Assembly: GCA_024244705.1 (NCBI GenBank)
Contig: JAAEOK010000018.1
Location: 26,472 to 90,471 of the forward strand
Direction of reading: 5' to 3'
Source of the DNA: Alphaproteobacteria bacterium
GTDB taxonomy: Bacteria; Pseudomonadota; Alphaproteobacteria; JAAEOK01
DNA length: 64,000 nt
A model generated the notes under the pieces. It searched no databases and was not told where the DNA came from. It saw only the letters and a program-made list of their open reading frames with translations. This document shows positions 1-9,523 of the stretch, piece by piece. Each line of letters starts with the position of its first letter. Positions within the stretch are counted from its first letter, which is position 1. Position numbers and translations under genes: made by a program.

Positions 1-1023
1 CGCCTCGGCCAAGCCGTAGCTCGACAGGAAGGCGGTGTCGCGGAACCCGCATTCACTGAACCGGTCGGCGAAGAGCCTGAGAACGTCGGCACGGATCATG
101 TCGCCGCCGATGCCGGCGACGCGCCACGCGCTGAGGTCAAACCCGGACAGCGATGTATTTTCCGCCCGGCGTCGACACAGGTCGTATCCGAAGGTGGGAC
201 TGAACGACAACGAAGCGCCGTTGGCCGACATGACCATGGGCCAAATCAGCGGCCGCCGCGCGAAATCGGCGGTCGCGATGTAGTCGACCGAGACTTGCGT
301 CAGCACCGGAACGAACAGGAACCCAACCAGTCCCATATCATGATAAAGCGGCAGCCATGACACGCATCTGTCGCCTGGGCGAGCGAAGACGCCGTGTCGC
401 GCGATAGCGCGACTGTTGCTGACCGCGGCGCGTTGAGAAATGAAGACCCCATGCGGGAAACGCGTGCTGCCCGACGAATATTGGATATAGCAGGGGTCGT
501 CTTTGTCGAACGGCCGAAGATCCGCGCCATCGCCGGGCAGGCGGTAGAAGTCGTCCGGCGTTCCGACCAGTTCCAGCGACAGTTCGGAAACCGCTTCCTT
601 GAGATCGCCGATGGCCTCCGCAGAGGAGACGGCCGCCACCGCCCCGGCGCCGTCGATCAGGCCCTTGAGCCGCTGCACATAGGAATCCTTGCCGCCCAAA
701 TTCATCGACAAGGGCAGCGGAACCGGGATCAGTCCGGCATACTGGCAGGCGAAGAAAAAGCAGGCAAAATCGGGAATCGTTTCGGCCATGATCGCCATCC
801 GTCCACCTCTCGGCAGGCCGGAGCGAACCAAACCCTGTGCCAATGCGACCGCGCGGTCCCGCACTTCGCGGTAGGTCAGGCCTTCGACGAATTCGCCGCG
901 GAAGGAATAGAAATTGCATCCCGTCGAGCCTCGCGCAGCATAGTCGAGACCATCGGTCAAGGTATCGAAAGGCGCAATTTCAAACGGAAGGTTCGAGTTT
1001 GTCGTCGGCGTCGGTGTCAGCAT
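1..1023 (-). CDS. Fatty acyl-AMP ligase (FAAL), C-terminus cut by window edge
   Basis: The first 341 codons of an adenylate-forming enzyme run off the left edge. Visible motifs are YIQYSSGSTRFPHGVFIS (ATP-binding loop, about residues 173-190), SWLPLYHDMGL, which is typical of fatty acyl-AMP ligases, and SYGLAEA at the very end of the visible part. The family activates fatty acids as acyl-AMP, usually for loading onto acyl-carrier domains of lipid or polyketide pathways. The ATG at 1021-1023 is preceded in frame by a TGA at 1030-1032, so the start is fixed. The acceptor protein and the C-terminal lid lie outside the window. An acyl-CoA synthetase is the alternative, but the YHDMGL motif favours FAAL. 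Confidence 0.85.
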   Translation of the reverse strand, partial: MLTPTPTTNSNLPFEIAPFDTLTDGLDYAARGSTGCNFYSFRGEFVEGLTYREVRDRAVALAQGLVRSGLPRGGRMAIMAETIPDFACFFFACQYAGLIPVPLPLSMNLGGKDSYVQRLKGLIDGAGAVAAVSSAEAIGDLKEAVSELSLELVGTPDDFYRLPGDGADLRPFDKDDPCYIQYSSGSTRFPHGVFISQRAAVSNSRAIARHGVFARPGDRCVSWLPLYHDMGLVGFLFVPVLTQVSVDYIATADFARRPLIWPMVMSANGASLSFSPTFGYDLCRRRAENTSLSGFDLSAWRVAGIGGDMIRADVLRLFADRFSECGFRDTAFLSSYGLAEA

Positions 1024-1095
1024 GGTCCGTCATATAACAATGGGAAAGACGCCCCCCCACAAGAGTGCTTACCATAAACCAAAGGCAAGTCAACG

Positions 1096-1124
1096 TTAGC
1101 GACTCAACAATGATGAGTCGCTAA
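1096..1124. promoter_or_regulatory. Perfect 11-bp inverted repeat upstream of the FAAL gene
   Basis: TTAGCGACTCA and TGAGTCGCTAA are separated by 7 nt, about 75 bp upstream of the FAAL start. On the minus strand it is followed by TTGACT, a plausible -35, rather than by a T-run. An operator is therefore more likely than an intrinsic terminator for the MlaC-like gene upstream. The rest of 1024-1317 shows nothing I recognise. Confidence 0.4.
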
Positions 1125-1317
1125 TAGCTTTCAGAAGGCGTGGTTTTGCTTGATCCAAAATAGATTTTAATCGTTGATCCGCTCAATTCCGCAGCGCTCG
1201 ACTACGCCGGCAAAGATTTCTTCAAATCGGAACACCGCATCCTGCGGTCTCCAGGCAACATCATCCGCCGCCCATGCGGATGTGCAATTCTCGTTCAAAC
1301 GTCACCGCCCCGACGGC

Positions 1318-1932
1318 TTACGCGGAACTCTTGGCCAACACATCTTTCATGCGCGAAATCAGGCCTGCCAAGCCCTCGCGCGACAAGACCGAGGCGAATT
1401 CCGAGCGTTTGGTCACCAGCAGGCTAACGCCTTCGACCTCGGTGTTGATGATCAGGAATCTCCCATTCGGCTTGGTGATATCGAAGGCAGCAGCGACATC
1501 GGGACCATCGTTGCGCTGGATCAGCCCCTGGACATAGGTCCCGTTTGTGCTCTTTCGCTCTTTGACGACCTTGAAGCCGTTGCCGTCATAGCCTGCAAAT
1601 ACACCGGCATAGATGGTCGCAACATATTCGGGCAGCAGCTCCATGAGGTCCTGTTGCTCGCCCGGTGTTGCCTTCTTCCAATAGCGGCCGGTGACGAACT
1701 TCGCAACGAAGGGGACATCGAATGAATCGAGGAAAATCGCCTCCAATTCCGATTGCCGTTCTTTGGGTTGGTCATTGGTTGCTTTCAGGACCTCGACGAC
1801 CTTGGTTCCGAGCTCAGATACCCATTGACCCGCGGTTTCCTCGGCTTGCGCTGGAAGCGCAGAGGCAGCGAATGCAAACACCATGGCGACCAAGCTCCGC
1901 CGCACCAACAAACGTGCTCCAGTTCCCGTCAT
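1318..1932 (-). CDS. MlaC/Ttg2D-family periplasmic phospholipid-binding protein
   Basis: This 204-aa protein has an N-terminal signal peptide (basic MTGTGARLLVRR, hydrophobic stretch, ALPAQA cleavage region). The mature part is of the Tol/Ttg2 (MlaC, HpnM-like) family, with LDSFDVPFVAKFVTGRYWK and the C-terminal LISRMKDVLA helix. Such proteins shuttle phospholipids or hopanoid-type lipids across the periplasm to an inner-membrane ABC importer. It stands alone here; the matching mlaE-mlaF-mlaD permease operon is about 40 kb away (42051-45645). The start is the first Met of the signal peptide. Which lipid it carries cannot be read from sequence. Confidence 0.85.
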   Translation of the reverse strand: MTGTGARLLVRRSLVAMVFAFAASALPAQAEETAGQWVSELGTKVVEVLKATNDQPKERQSELEAIFLDSFDVPFVAKFVTGRYWKKATPGEQQDLMELLPEYVATIYAGVFAGYDGNGFKVVKERKSTNGTYVQGLIQRNDGPDVAAAFDITKPNGRFLIINTEVEGVSLLVTKRSEFASVLSREGLAGLISRMKDVLAKSSA

Positions 1933-2310
1933 GTCGTGTCTTAGCTCCTACGAGTTTGAAATCGTGGCACTGTTAGTTCGTTCATATAGGAATTCAAAGT
2001 GGCCGTAGGTAGGGCCTACCAGTCGGCCGCTATTTTACGCGGAATGTATGGCCTGCCAAGGCAAATGTCATCGTGCTGCGCGGCGCCCGGTACGCGGTTG
2101 CATGGCTGGCATGGCATCGCGTCATGATGCCGTTGGCGATCTCGCGTAACTGGCTGAAAATAAGACGGAAATCGAATTGGGGGCGGCGTGGGACAAGATC
2201 GCCGATCGCCGTGACATTAACGTGTCAGAGATTGCGCTCGCATCGCTCGTCGCCATGTCGTGCCATGGTCCCCGCACAATTGGTGGCCAATAGAATATTT
2301 GGAGGTTTCC
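1933..2310. other. Divergent intergenic region between MlaC-like and lipoprotein genes
   Basis: No convincing gene is seen. It must hold the promoters of both flanking genes. A nested inverted repeat lies at 2001-2028: GGTAGG-g-CCTACC inside outer arms GGCCG/CGGCC, about 75-95 bp upstream of the MlaC-like start, and could be an operator. Just before the lipoprotein is the near-palindrome CCAATAGAATATTTGG, followed by GGAGG. Confidence 0.4.
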
Positions 2311-2544
2311 ATGAAACGCAACGCGATACCATTGATGTTGGCGGCCGCGATCGGCCTTTCGGCCTGTTCCGGTCTCAACCAAACCGAACAGCGGACGCTG
2401 TCCGGCGGTGCCATCGGCGCAGGCGTCGGTGCCGCGGGCACGGCTCTGACCGGCGGATGCATCGCTTGCGGTGCCGCTATCGGAGGCGCGGTTGGCGCGG
2501 GAGCCGGCTATATCTACGACCAGTCGGAGAAGGGCAATCTCTGA
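2311..2544 (+). CDS. Small glycine-zipper outer-membrane lipoprotein
   Basis: This 77-aa protein starts at an ATG preceded by GGAGG (GGAGGTTTCC-ATG). The signal peptide ends in a lipobox-like LSAC, so the Cys is probably lipidated. The body is a glycine zipper (SGGAIGAGVGAAGTA, then GAAIGGAVGAGAGYIYD), resembling OsmB/YMGG-type envelope proteins of unknown precise role. It is a single-gene unit with its own downstream terminator. A longer in-frame start upstream exists but lacks the ribosome site and signal peptide. Confidence 0.8.
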   Translation: MKRNAIPLMLAAAIGLSACSGLNQTEQRTLSGGAIGAGVGAAGTALTGGCIACGAAIGGAVGAGAGYIYDQSEKGNL

Positions 2545-2575
2545 GCGGAGGTCTCATAGTCATTACCTGGAATAG

Positions 2576-2602
2576 GGGCGCCGCCATGCGGCGCCCTTTT
2601 TC
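2576..2602 (+). terminator. Rho-independent terminator after the lipoprotein gene
   Basis: GGGCGCCGC and GCGGCGCCC form a perfect 9-bp stem with a CAT loop, followed directly by TTTTTC. It isolates the lipoprotein gene from the SUF operon. Confidence 0.9.
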
Positions 2603-2677
2603 TTCGCGCCGCTGCGTCGTTTCGCCGCGCCGACAAAGCGTCAAATATGACCGAAATCGTCTTGATTGGTGAGCTAA

Positions 2678-2696
2678 CAAGACTAAATTAGTCTTG
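2678..2696. promoter_or_regulatory. Palindromic operator upstream of the SUF operon (Rrf2/IscR-type)
   Basis: CAAGACTAAATTAGTCTTG is a perfect palindrome, 9-bp arms around a central A, 59 bp before the regulator's ATG. The core GACT-AAATT-AGTC resembles the type-1 site reported for IscR-like Rrf2 proteins. This suggests that the first gene of the operon represses the whole SUF operon, including itself, when it holds a cluster. The binding itself is inferred. Confidence 0.75.
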
Positions 2697-2754
2697 ATTG
2701 CAGGCGACGAGCAAACTTGCGGGTTTGCGGCCTGTTTCGATTGAGGCCAGGCAA

Positions 2755-3216
2755 ATGATCAGATTGAGCCGACTGTCGGATTACGCGGTGCTGCTGATGA
2801 CGCAAGTGGCACGCACTGCCGACGATATTCACACTGCGCATGACCTCTCGGACAGCACCCATCTTCCGGCACCGACGGTGAGTAAGATTCTTGCCACTTT
2901 GGCCCGCGCGAACCTGCTCGAATCGGTGCGCGGGCGGCAAGGCGGTTACCGGTTGGCGCAGGATTCATGCGATATTACGGTCGAGGACATCATCGCCGCG
3001 GTCGATGGACCGATCGCCCTTACCCAATGCGTGGAACAGGGTCCCGGGATGTGCGACGTCGAGGCGTTTTGCCCGTCGAGTACCCATTGGCATCGGATCA
3101 ATGAGGCCATTCGGCGGGCCCTGGGTGAGGTGACCTTGGCCGAATTGACGGCCCCGGCGCCGATCGCCGTTCCGCGTGAACGCGCCACGATGGCCCGTTC
3201 CGTGGCGACCAACTAA
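2755..3216 (+). CDS. Rrf2-family SUF system Fe-S assembly regulator
   Basis: This 153-aa protein has an N-terminal winged helix (RLSRLSDYAVLLMTQVA, then TVSKILATLARANLL, and the wing GRQGGYRLA). Three cysteines follow in TQC-VEQGPGM-C-DVEAF-C (C-x7-C-x5-C), the Fe-S ligand pattern of IscR-type sensors. It matches the proteobacterial SUF regulator subgroup and sits directly upstream of sufB with the palindromic operator in front. An upstream TTG (2698) is in frame, but it lies next to the operator and the ATG at MIRLSRL matches family starts. It probably senses Fe-S status and adjusts SUF expression. Confidence 0.9.
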   Translation: MIRLSRLSDYAVLLMTQVARTADDIHTAHDLSDSTHLPAPTVSKILATLARANLLESVRGRQGGYRLAQDSCDITVEDIIAAVDGPIALTQCVEQGPGMCDVEAFCPSSTHWHRINEAIRRALGEVTLAELTAPAPIAVPRERATMARSVATN

Positions 3217-3258
3217 GCGACTGCGTTATCGGGCCTTACGGCGGGAGAATTACTCAAA

Positions 3259-4719
<1,461 letters not shown>

Positions 4720-4763
4720 CCGCTTCGACGACAAACCCCCAGCGCGGAGATTAATGATCACCC

Positions 4764-5510
4764 ATGCTTGAAATACGCGATCTACATGCCGCCGTGGACG
4801 GTAAGGAAATCCTCAAGGGCCTCGACCTCACCATCAATGCGGGCGAGGTGCACGCCATCATGGGTCCCAACGGGTCCGGCAAGAGCACGCTGTCCTATGC
4901 GCTCGCCGGACGCGAGGGTTATGTCGTCACCCAAGGCGAGGTCACCTACGACGGTGAGAACCTGCTCGACCTTGATCCCGCCGAGCGCGCCCAGAAAGGC
5001 GTCTTCCTCGCCTTCCAGTACCCGGTCGAAATCCCGGGCGTGGCGACGTCGACGTTCCTGCGCACGGCGGTCAATGCGGTCCGTCGCGCCAATGGCGAGA
5101 GCGAGCTTGACGCGGTGAAGTTTCTCAAGGCTGCCCGGGCCAAGATGAAGGAACTCGACATGGATGAGAAATTTCTCAGCCGTGGCGTCAATGTCGGCTT
5201 CTCCGGCGGCGAGAAGAAACGCAATGAGGTGCTCCAGATGGCCATGCTGGAGCCGCGGCTCGCGATTCTCGACGAGACCGATTCCGGCCTCGACATCGAC
5301 GCCCTCAAGATCGTCGCCGATGGCGTCAATGCGATGCGCGGCAGCGACCGGGCGATGCTCGTGATCACCCACTACCAACGCCTGCTCGACTATATCATTC
5401 CCGACCATGTCCACGTTCTGGCCAAGGGACGGATCGTGAAATCCGGCGGACGCGAGCTGGCGCTTGAGCTCGAGGCAAATGGCTATGCCGAATACGACAG
5501 CGCCGCCTGA
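4764..5510 (+). CDS. sufC: Fe-S assembly ATPase SufC
   Basis: This 248-aa ABC ATPase has Walker A GPNGSGKST (about residues 35-43), signature FSGGEKKRNEVLQM and Walker B LAILDETDSGLD with a following H-loop ITHYQRLL. SufC powers conformational change of the SufBCD scaffold and is cytosolic rather than a transporter subunit. It lies between sufB and sufD, and the sufD start follows 19 bp later. Length and motifs are those of an intact enzyme. Confidence 0.97.
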   Translation: MLEIRDLHAAVDGKEILKGLDLTINAGEVHAIMGPNGSGKSTLSYALAGREGYVVTQGEVTYDGENLLDLDPAERAQKGVFLAFQYPVEIPGVATSTFLRTAVNAVRRANGESELDAVKFLKAARAKMKELDMDEKFLSRGVNVGFSGGEKKRNEVLQMAMLEPRLAILDETDSGLDIDALKIVADGVNAMRGSDRAMLVITHYQRLLDYIIPDHVHVLAKGRIVKSGGRELALELEANGYAEYDSAA

Positions 5511-5529
5511 AGCCGGGGAAAGACCGAGT

Positions 5530-6882
5530 ATGACCGCGGTGGATTATCAACAACTCTTTGCGCAATCCGCGCCCGAACTTCCCGGCGCCGAGCTCGATTG
5601 GCTCGCAGCAATGCGCGACGGCGCCATCCGGCAGTTCGTGCGGGACGGCTTTCCCTCGCCCCGGGTCGAAGAATGGAAATATGCGGCGCTCGGCCCGCTG
5701 GCCAAAACCCGTTTCGAGCTTGCCGGTACGACCGCCGCCGACCTTCGCCGGACATTGGACCGCGCGGCGATGCCGGCCGAGTCCTACCGCGTTGTTTTCG
5801 TCAACGGCCGGCTGCGGGAAGATCTTTCCGAGTTGGCGGCGCTGCCGCCCGGTGTCACCGTCAAGAGCCTTGCCGCAACGATCGCCGAAAATCCAGAACG
5901 CCTGCAGCCCTGGCTCACGAAGACCGCCGATCTGACCGAAGACCGGCTGTCGGGCGTTCGCGACGAGCGGCCGTTCGCCATGGTGGCGATGAATACGGCC
6001 TTTGCGACCGACGGCATCGTCATTCATTTGGCGCGAGAATCGGCGGCCGAGTTGCCGATCCACATCATCAATCTGACCGCCACCGACAGCAACGACCGCA
6101 TGACCCAGCCGCGGAATATCATCATCGCCGAGGAAGAGGCTTCGGCGCTGATCGTGGAAACCTATGCCGCGGTCGGCGAGACGAGTTATCTGACCAACGC
6201 GGTGACCCAGGTCTTTGCCGCCAAGGACGCCCATATCCGCCACTATCGCCTGCAGGCCGAAGCGGCGACTGCGTTTCACATCGCCACCACCCTGGCCCAC
6301 CTCGATACGGCGGCCGCCTACGACAGTTTCGTGCTGTCGATCGGCTCGGCGTTTTCCCGTAACGAGGTCCGGGTGGCGCTCGACGGCGAGCATGTCCATT
6401 GTCGGCTCAATGGCGCCTATCTCGGCCGCGGCCGCCAGCACCACGATAACTGGACCCGGGTCGATCACCTGAAATCCAACGGGACCGTGAGCGAGACCTA
6501 TAAGAGCGTCCTCGACGACAAGTCCCGCGGTGCCTTCCAAGGCAAGATTCGCGTGTGGCCCGACGCCCAGAAGACCGATGCCCATCAGCTCAACAACAAT
6601 TTGCTGCTTTCGGCCGACGCCCAGGCCGACAGCAAACCGGAGCTGGAGATCCTGGCCGACGACGTGCGCTGCAGCCATGGCTCGACGGTCGGAGATATCG
6701 ACGAATCGGCGTTGTTCTATCTCTGCGCGCGCGGCATCGACGAAGGCCGCGCCCGCGATCTGTTGGTCGAAGCGTTCATCGGCGACCTCATCGATCACAT
6801 CGGTTTCGGCACGGCGCACGACTATTTTCGGGATGCGTTCGAGGACTGGCTGGCCGCCGTCCGACGGGAGCACCAACCATGA
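5530..6882 (+). CDS. sufD: Fe-S assembly protein SufD
   Basis: This 450-aa paralogue of SufB is the third component of SufBC2D. The N-terminus has the SufD pattern (FPSPRVEEWKYAALGPL), and the C-terminal beta-helix region includes RVWPDAQKTDAHQLNNNLLL and ALFYLCARGIDEGRARDLL. The ATG at 5530 follows GGGGAAAG. Earlier in-frame ATGs (5464, 5479, 5485) overlap sufC and lack the family N-terminus. The stop overlaps the sufS start as ATGA, so the two are translationally coupled. Confidence 0.96.
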   Translation: MTAVDYQQLFAQSAPELPGAELDWLAAMRDGAIRQFVRDGFPSPRVEEWKYAALGPLAKTRFELAGTTAADLRRTLDRAAMPAESYRVVFVNGRLREDLSELAALPPGVTVKSLAATIAENPERLQPWLTKTADLTEDRLSGVRDERPFAMVAMNTAFATDGIVIHLARESAAELPIHIINLTATDSNDRMTQPRNIIIAEEEASALIVETYAAVGETSYLTNAVTQVFAAKDAHIRHYRLQAEAATAFHIATTLAHLDTAAAYDSFVLSIGSAFSRNEVRVALDGEHVHCRLNGAYLGRGRQHHDNWTRVDHLKSNGTVSETYKSVLDDKSRGAFQGKIRVWPDAQKTDAHQLNNNLLLSADAQADSKPELEILADDVRCSHGSTVGDIDESALFYLCARGIDEGRARDLLVEAFIGDLIDHIGFGTAHDYFRDAFEDWLAAVRREHQP

Positions 6883-8135
6883 CCGAAACGGTGCAGGCAC
6901 GGGACCGGGACTCGGCGCCGCTCGACGTGAGCGCGATCCGTGCCGATTTTCCGATCCTCGCGGAAAAAATGTACGGCAAGGACCTGGTCTTTCTCGACAG
7001 TGCCGCCAGCGCGCAGAAACCGCGCCAAGTGATCGACGCCATCTCGACCGCCTACGAGACCGCGTACGCCAACGTTCATCGCGGCGCCTACCGGCTCAGC
7101 GGCCTCGCCACCGACGCCTTCGAGGCGGCGCGCAAGAAGGCGCAGCGGTTCCTCAATGCGGCCAGCGAGAAAGAGATCATCTTCACCCGCAACACCACCG
7201 AGGGCATCAATCTGGTCGCCGCGAGCTACGGCCGGAAATTCCTCAAAGAAGGCGATGAGGTACTCATCACCCACATGGAGCACCACTCGAATATCGTGCC
7301 ATGGCAGCTGCTGCGCGAGCAGACCGGCATCGTGCTTCGGGTGGCGCCGATCGACGACGACGGCAACCTGATCATGGCGGCCTTCGCCGATCTGGTCACC
7401 GAGCGCACCAAGATGATCGCGGTGACCCATGTGTCGAACGCGCTCGGTACCGTGGTCCCGGTCGACGAGATCTGTCAGATGGCCAGGGAGCGGAGCATCG
7501 TGACCCTGATCGACGGCTCGCAGGCGGTGCCGCATATCCCGGTCGACGTGCGCGACATCGGCTGCGATTTCTACGTCTTCACCGGGCACAAGGTCTACGG
7601 ACCGAGCGGCATCGGCGTGCTCTACGGCCGCGCCGAATTGCTCGACGCGATGCCGCCTTACCAGGGTGGGGGCGAAATGATTCGCACGGTGACTTTCGAG
7701 AAAAGCACCTTTGCCGACCTGCCGCACAAATTCGAAGCGGGCACGCCCAATATCGTCGGCGCCATCGGTCTCGGCGCCGCCCTCGATTATGTATCGGCGA
7801 TCGGCCCCGAACGGATCGCTGCCAACGAAGCCCAGCTGCTCGCCTACGGCATGGACCGCCTGGCCCGGGTGCCGGGGCTGCGGCTCATCGGCACCGCGCA
7901 GCGCAAGCTCAGCGTCATGTCGTTTATCGTCGAGGGCGTTCATGCCCACGATGTCGGCACCGTTCTCGACAGCGAGGGCATCGCCATCCGTTCGGGCCAT
8001 CATTGCGCGCAGCCGGTGATGGACCGGTTCGGGCTGACGGCGACGGCGCGCGCCTCGCTCGGCGTCTATTCGTCGATCGAGGACATCGACGCCCTGGTCG
8101 CTGGCCTGGCCAAAGTGCGGGAGATATTCGGCTGA
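6879..8135 (+). CDS. sufS: Cysteine desulfurase SufS
   Basis: This 418-aa PLP enzyme removes sulfur from cysteine for SUF assembly. The PLP-lysine motif FYVFTGHKVYGPSGIGVLYG, the substrate region ITHMEHHSNIVPWQ, and the active-site loop SGHHCAQPVMDRFG with its persulfide cysteine are all intact. It starts inside the sufD stop (ATGA) and its own TGA overlaps the sufU ATG. No sufE is in the operon; SufU is the likely sulfur acceptor. Confidence 0.97.
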   Translation: MTETVQARDRDSAPLDVSAIRADFPILAEKMYGKDLVFLDSAASAQKPRQVIDAISTAYETAYANVHRGAYRLSGLATDAFEAARKKAQRFLNAASEKEIIFTRNTTEGINLVAASYGRKFLKEGDEVLITHMEHHSNIVPWQLLREQTGIVLRVAPIDDDGNLIMAAFADLVTERTKMIAVTHVSNALGTVVPVDEICQMARERSIVTLIDGSQAVPHIPVDVRDIGCDFYVFTGHKVYGPSGIGVLYGRAELLDAMPPYQGGGEMIRTVTFEKSTFADLPHKFEAGTPNIVGAIGLGAALDYVSAIGPERIAANEAQLLAYGMDRLARVPGLRLIGTAQRKLSVMSFIVEGVHAHDVGTVLDSEGIAIRSGHHCAQPVMDRFGLTATARASLGVYSSIEDIDALVAGLAKVREIFG

Positions 8136-8593
8136 TGTCGGAACTTCGGGAACTCTATCAGGAGGTCATTCTCGACCACAACAAGAGGCCGCGCAATTAC
8201 GGCCCGCTCGAGCCGTTCAATCACAAGGCGGACGGACACAACCCGTTGTGCGGGGACAACGTGACGGTCTATCTCGAAGTCGAGGACGGCATCGTCAAGG
8301 ACCTCGCCTTTGAAGGGCGCGGCTGCGCCATATCGGTGGCCTCGGCGTCGATGATGACGGAGCTGGTCAAGGGCAAGCCGGTTGCCGACGCCGAGCGTTT
8401 GTTCGACTCCTTCCATCATCTCTGCACGGACGACGCGGCCGCGGCGCCGCCGGATGGGCTCGAGGACGAAATGGACAGCCTGCAGGTACTGTCCGGGGTG
8501 CGCGAGTTCCCGATGCGGGTCAAATGTGCGACTCTGGCCTGGCATACGATGCACGCCGCCCTGCATGGCGAGCGCGAAGTCAGCACCGAATAG
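8135..8593 (+). CDS. sufU: SufU-type sulfur acceptor / IscU-like protein
   Basis: This 152-aa IscU-fold protein starts at an ATG overlapping the sufS TGA (TGATG). Three conserved cysteines are present (NPLCGDN, GRGCAIS, VKCATLAW), with the Asp after the first Cys. The insert between the second and third is typical of SufU rather than IscU. SufU takes sulfur from SufS, usually via a zinc site made of these residues, and replaces SufE. Overlap with sufS supports obligate partnership. Confidence 0.92.
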   Translation: MSELRELYQEVILDHNKRPRNYGPLEPFNHKADGHNPLCGDNVTVYLEVEDGIVKDLAFEGRGCAISVASASMMTELVKGKPVADAERLFDSFHHLCTDDAAAAPPDGLEDEMDSLQVLSGVREFPMRVKCATLAWHTMHAALHGEREVSTE

Positions 8594-8603
8594 GACGAAG
8601 TCG

Positions 8604-9011
8604 ATGACCGATCCGGTTAAGACATTGCGCGATTTCATGCCCGGGTTCGGCAGCGGCAGCGAGGACATCGTCGGCCGCGCCGGCGCGCCTCTCGAGGAAG
8701 GTGCGGCGGTCGCCTCCGAGAGCGCCCTGATCGAGGCCCTGCAAACGGTCTACGATCCGGAAATTCCGGTTAACATTTACGATTTGGGCCTTATCTATAG
8801 CATGGAGCCGGGTCCGCGCGGATCGGTCTCGGTCGAGATGACGTTGACCGCGCCGGGATGCCCGGTCGCCGGGGAAATGCCGCAAATGGTGGCCGACGCG
8901 TTGGCCGCCGCCGAAGGAGTTGGCGAAGTCGTGGTTCGTCTGGTATGGGATCCGCCGTGGACCCAGGATCGTCTGACGGACGCGGCGAAGCTGGAATTGG
9001 GTTTGGTCTAG
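8604..9011 (+). CDS. sufT: SufT / MIP18-like (DUF59) Fe-S maturation factor
   Basis: This 135-aa protein has a MIP18/PaaD-like domain (IEALQTVYDPEIPVNIYDLG, then MTLTAPGCPVAGEMPQ, then VRLVWDPPWTQDRL) after a variable 45-residue N-terminus. The family helps Fe-S maturation or transfer to clients. It starts 10 bp after sufU. Its TAG stop lies inside a CTAGAGC palindromic repeat that begins at the gene end. Confidence 0.9.
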   Translation: MTDPVKTLRDFMPGFGSGSEDIVGRAGAPLEEGAAVASESALIEALQTVYDPEIPVNIYDLGLIYSMEPGPRGSVSVEMTLTAPGCPVAGEMPQMVADALAAAEGVGEVVVRLVWDPPWTQDRLTDAAKLELGLV

Positions 9012-9059
9012 AGCAAGATCGTTTCAGGTCGACTCAGCCTGAAACGTGAATCTTGCTCT
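9008..9059. repeat. CTAGAGC-type palindromic repeat, copy 1
   Basis: Outer arms AGAGCAAGAT/ATCTTGCTCT and inner arms GTTTCAGG/CCTGAAAC form a long imperfect hairpin between sufT and sufA. The sufT stop codon TAG (9009-9011) is part of the left arm. It looks like a REP/MITE-type intergenic element. As RNA it could reduce read-through into sufA. Confidence 0.8.
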
Positions 9060-9071
9060 CATTCAATAGTG

Positions 9072-9123
9072 TAGAGCTTGATTCACGGCTCACACGTCTT
9101 CGATGTGAGCCGATCAAGCTCTA
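9072..9123. repeat. CTAGAGC-type palindromic repeat, copy 2
   Basis: TAGAGCTTGAT/ATCAAGCTCTA outer arms and GGCTCACA/TGTGAGCC inner arms form a second long hairpin 12 bp after copy 1. Only the ends resemble copy 1; the inner sequence differs, so these are family members rather than a simple duplication. Confidence 0.8.
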
Positions 9124-9139
9124 GGTACCGAGGAAAGAG

Positions 9140-9481
9140 ATGGCCGAACATTCGAATATCGTATCGCTGACCGACGCCGCCGTGGCGCGCGTCGGTGCCA
9201 TTCTGGCCAAGGCCGATACACCTCATATCGGGCTGCGTATCGGCGTCAAGTCGGTCGGCTGCTCGGGCCTCAGCTACAAGGTCGATTATGCCGACGAAAT
9301 CCGCGACAACGATATTGTCATCGAGCAGGATGGCGTGACCATCGTGGTCGAGCCGACCGCGACCCTATTCCTCATCGGCAGCGAGATCGACTACCAGGAA
9401 GACAAGATGCAGTCCGGCTTCGTCTTCACCAATCCCAACGAAAAAGGCCGCTGCGGCTGCGGCGAATCGTTTCACGTCTAG
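9140..9481 (+). CDS. sufA: A-type Fe-S carrier SufA (HesB/IscA family)
   Basis: This 113-aa carrier has the conserved cysteines in GVKSVGCSGLSYKVDYA and the C-terminal GRCGCGESF (CGC). It delivers assembled clusters to apo-proteins. It follows sufT after two palindromic repeats (128 bp), so it may be transcribed at a lower level than the rest of the operon. AGGAAAGAG provides a ribosome site. Confidence 0.95.
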   Translation: MAEHSNIVSLTDAAVARVGAILAKADTPHIGLRIGVKSVGCSGLSYKVDYADEIRDNDIVIEQDGVTIVVEPTATLFLIGSEIDYQEDKMQSGFVFTNPNEKGRCGCGESFHV

Positions 9482-9523
9482 GAACTGACCGCCCAGGCGA
9501 ATCCAGGCTTGACGTGCGCCGGC

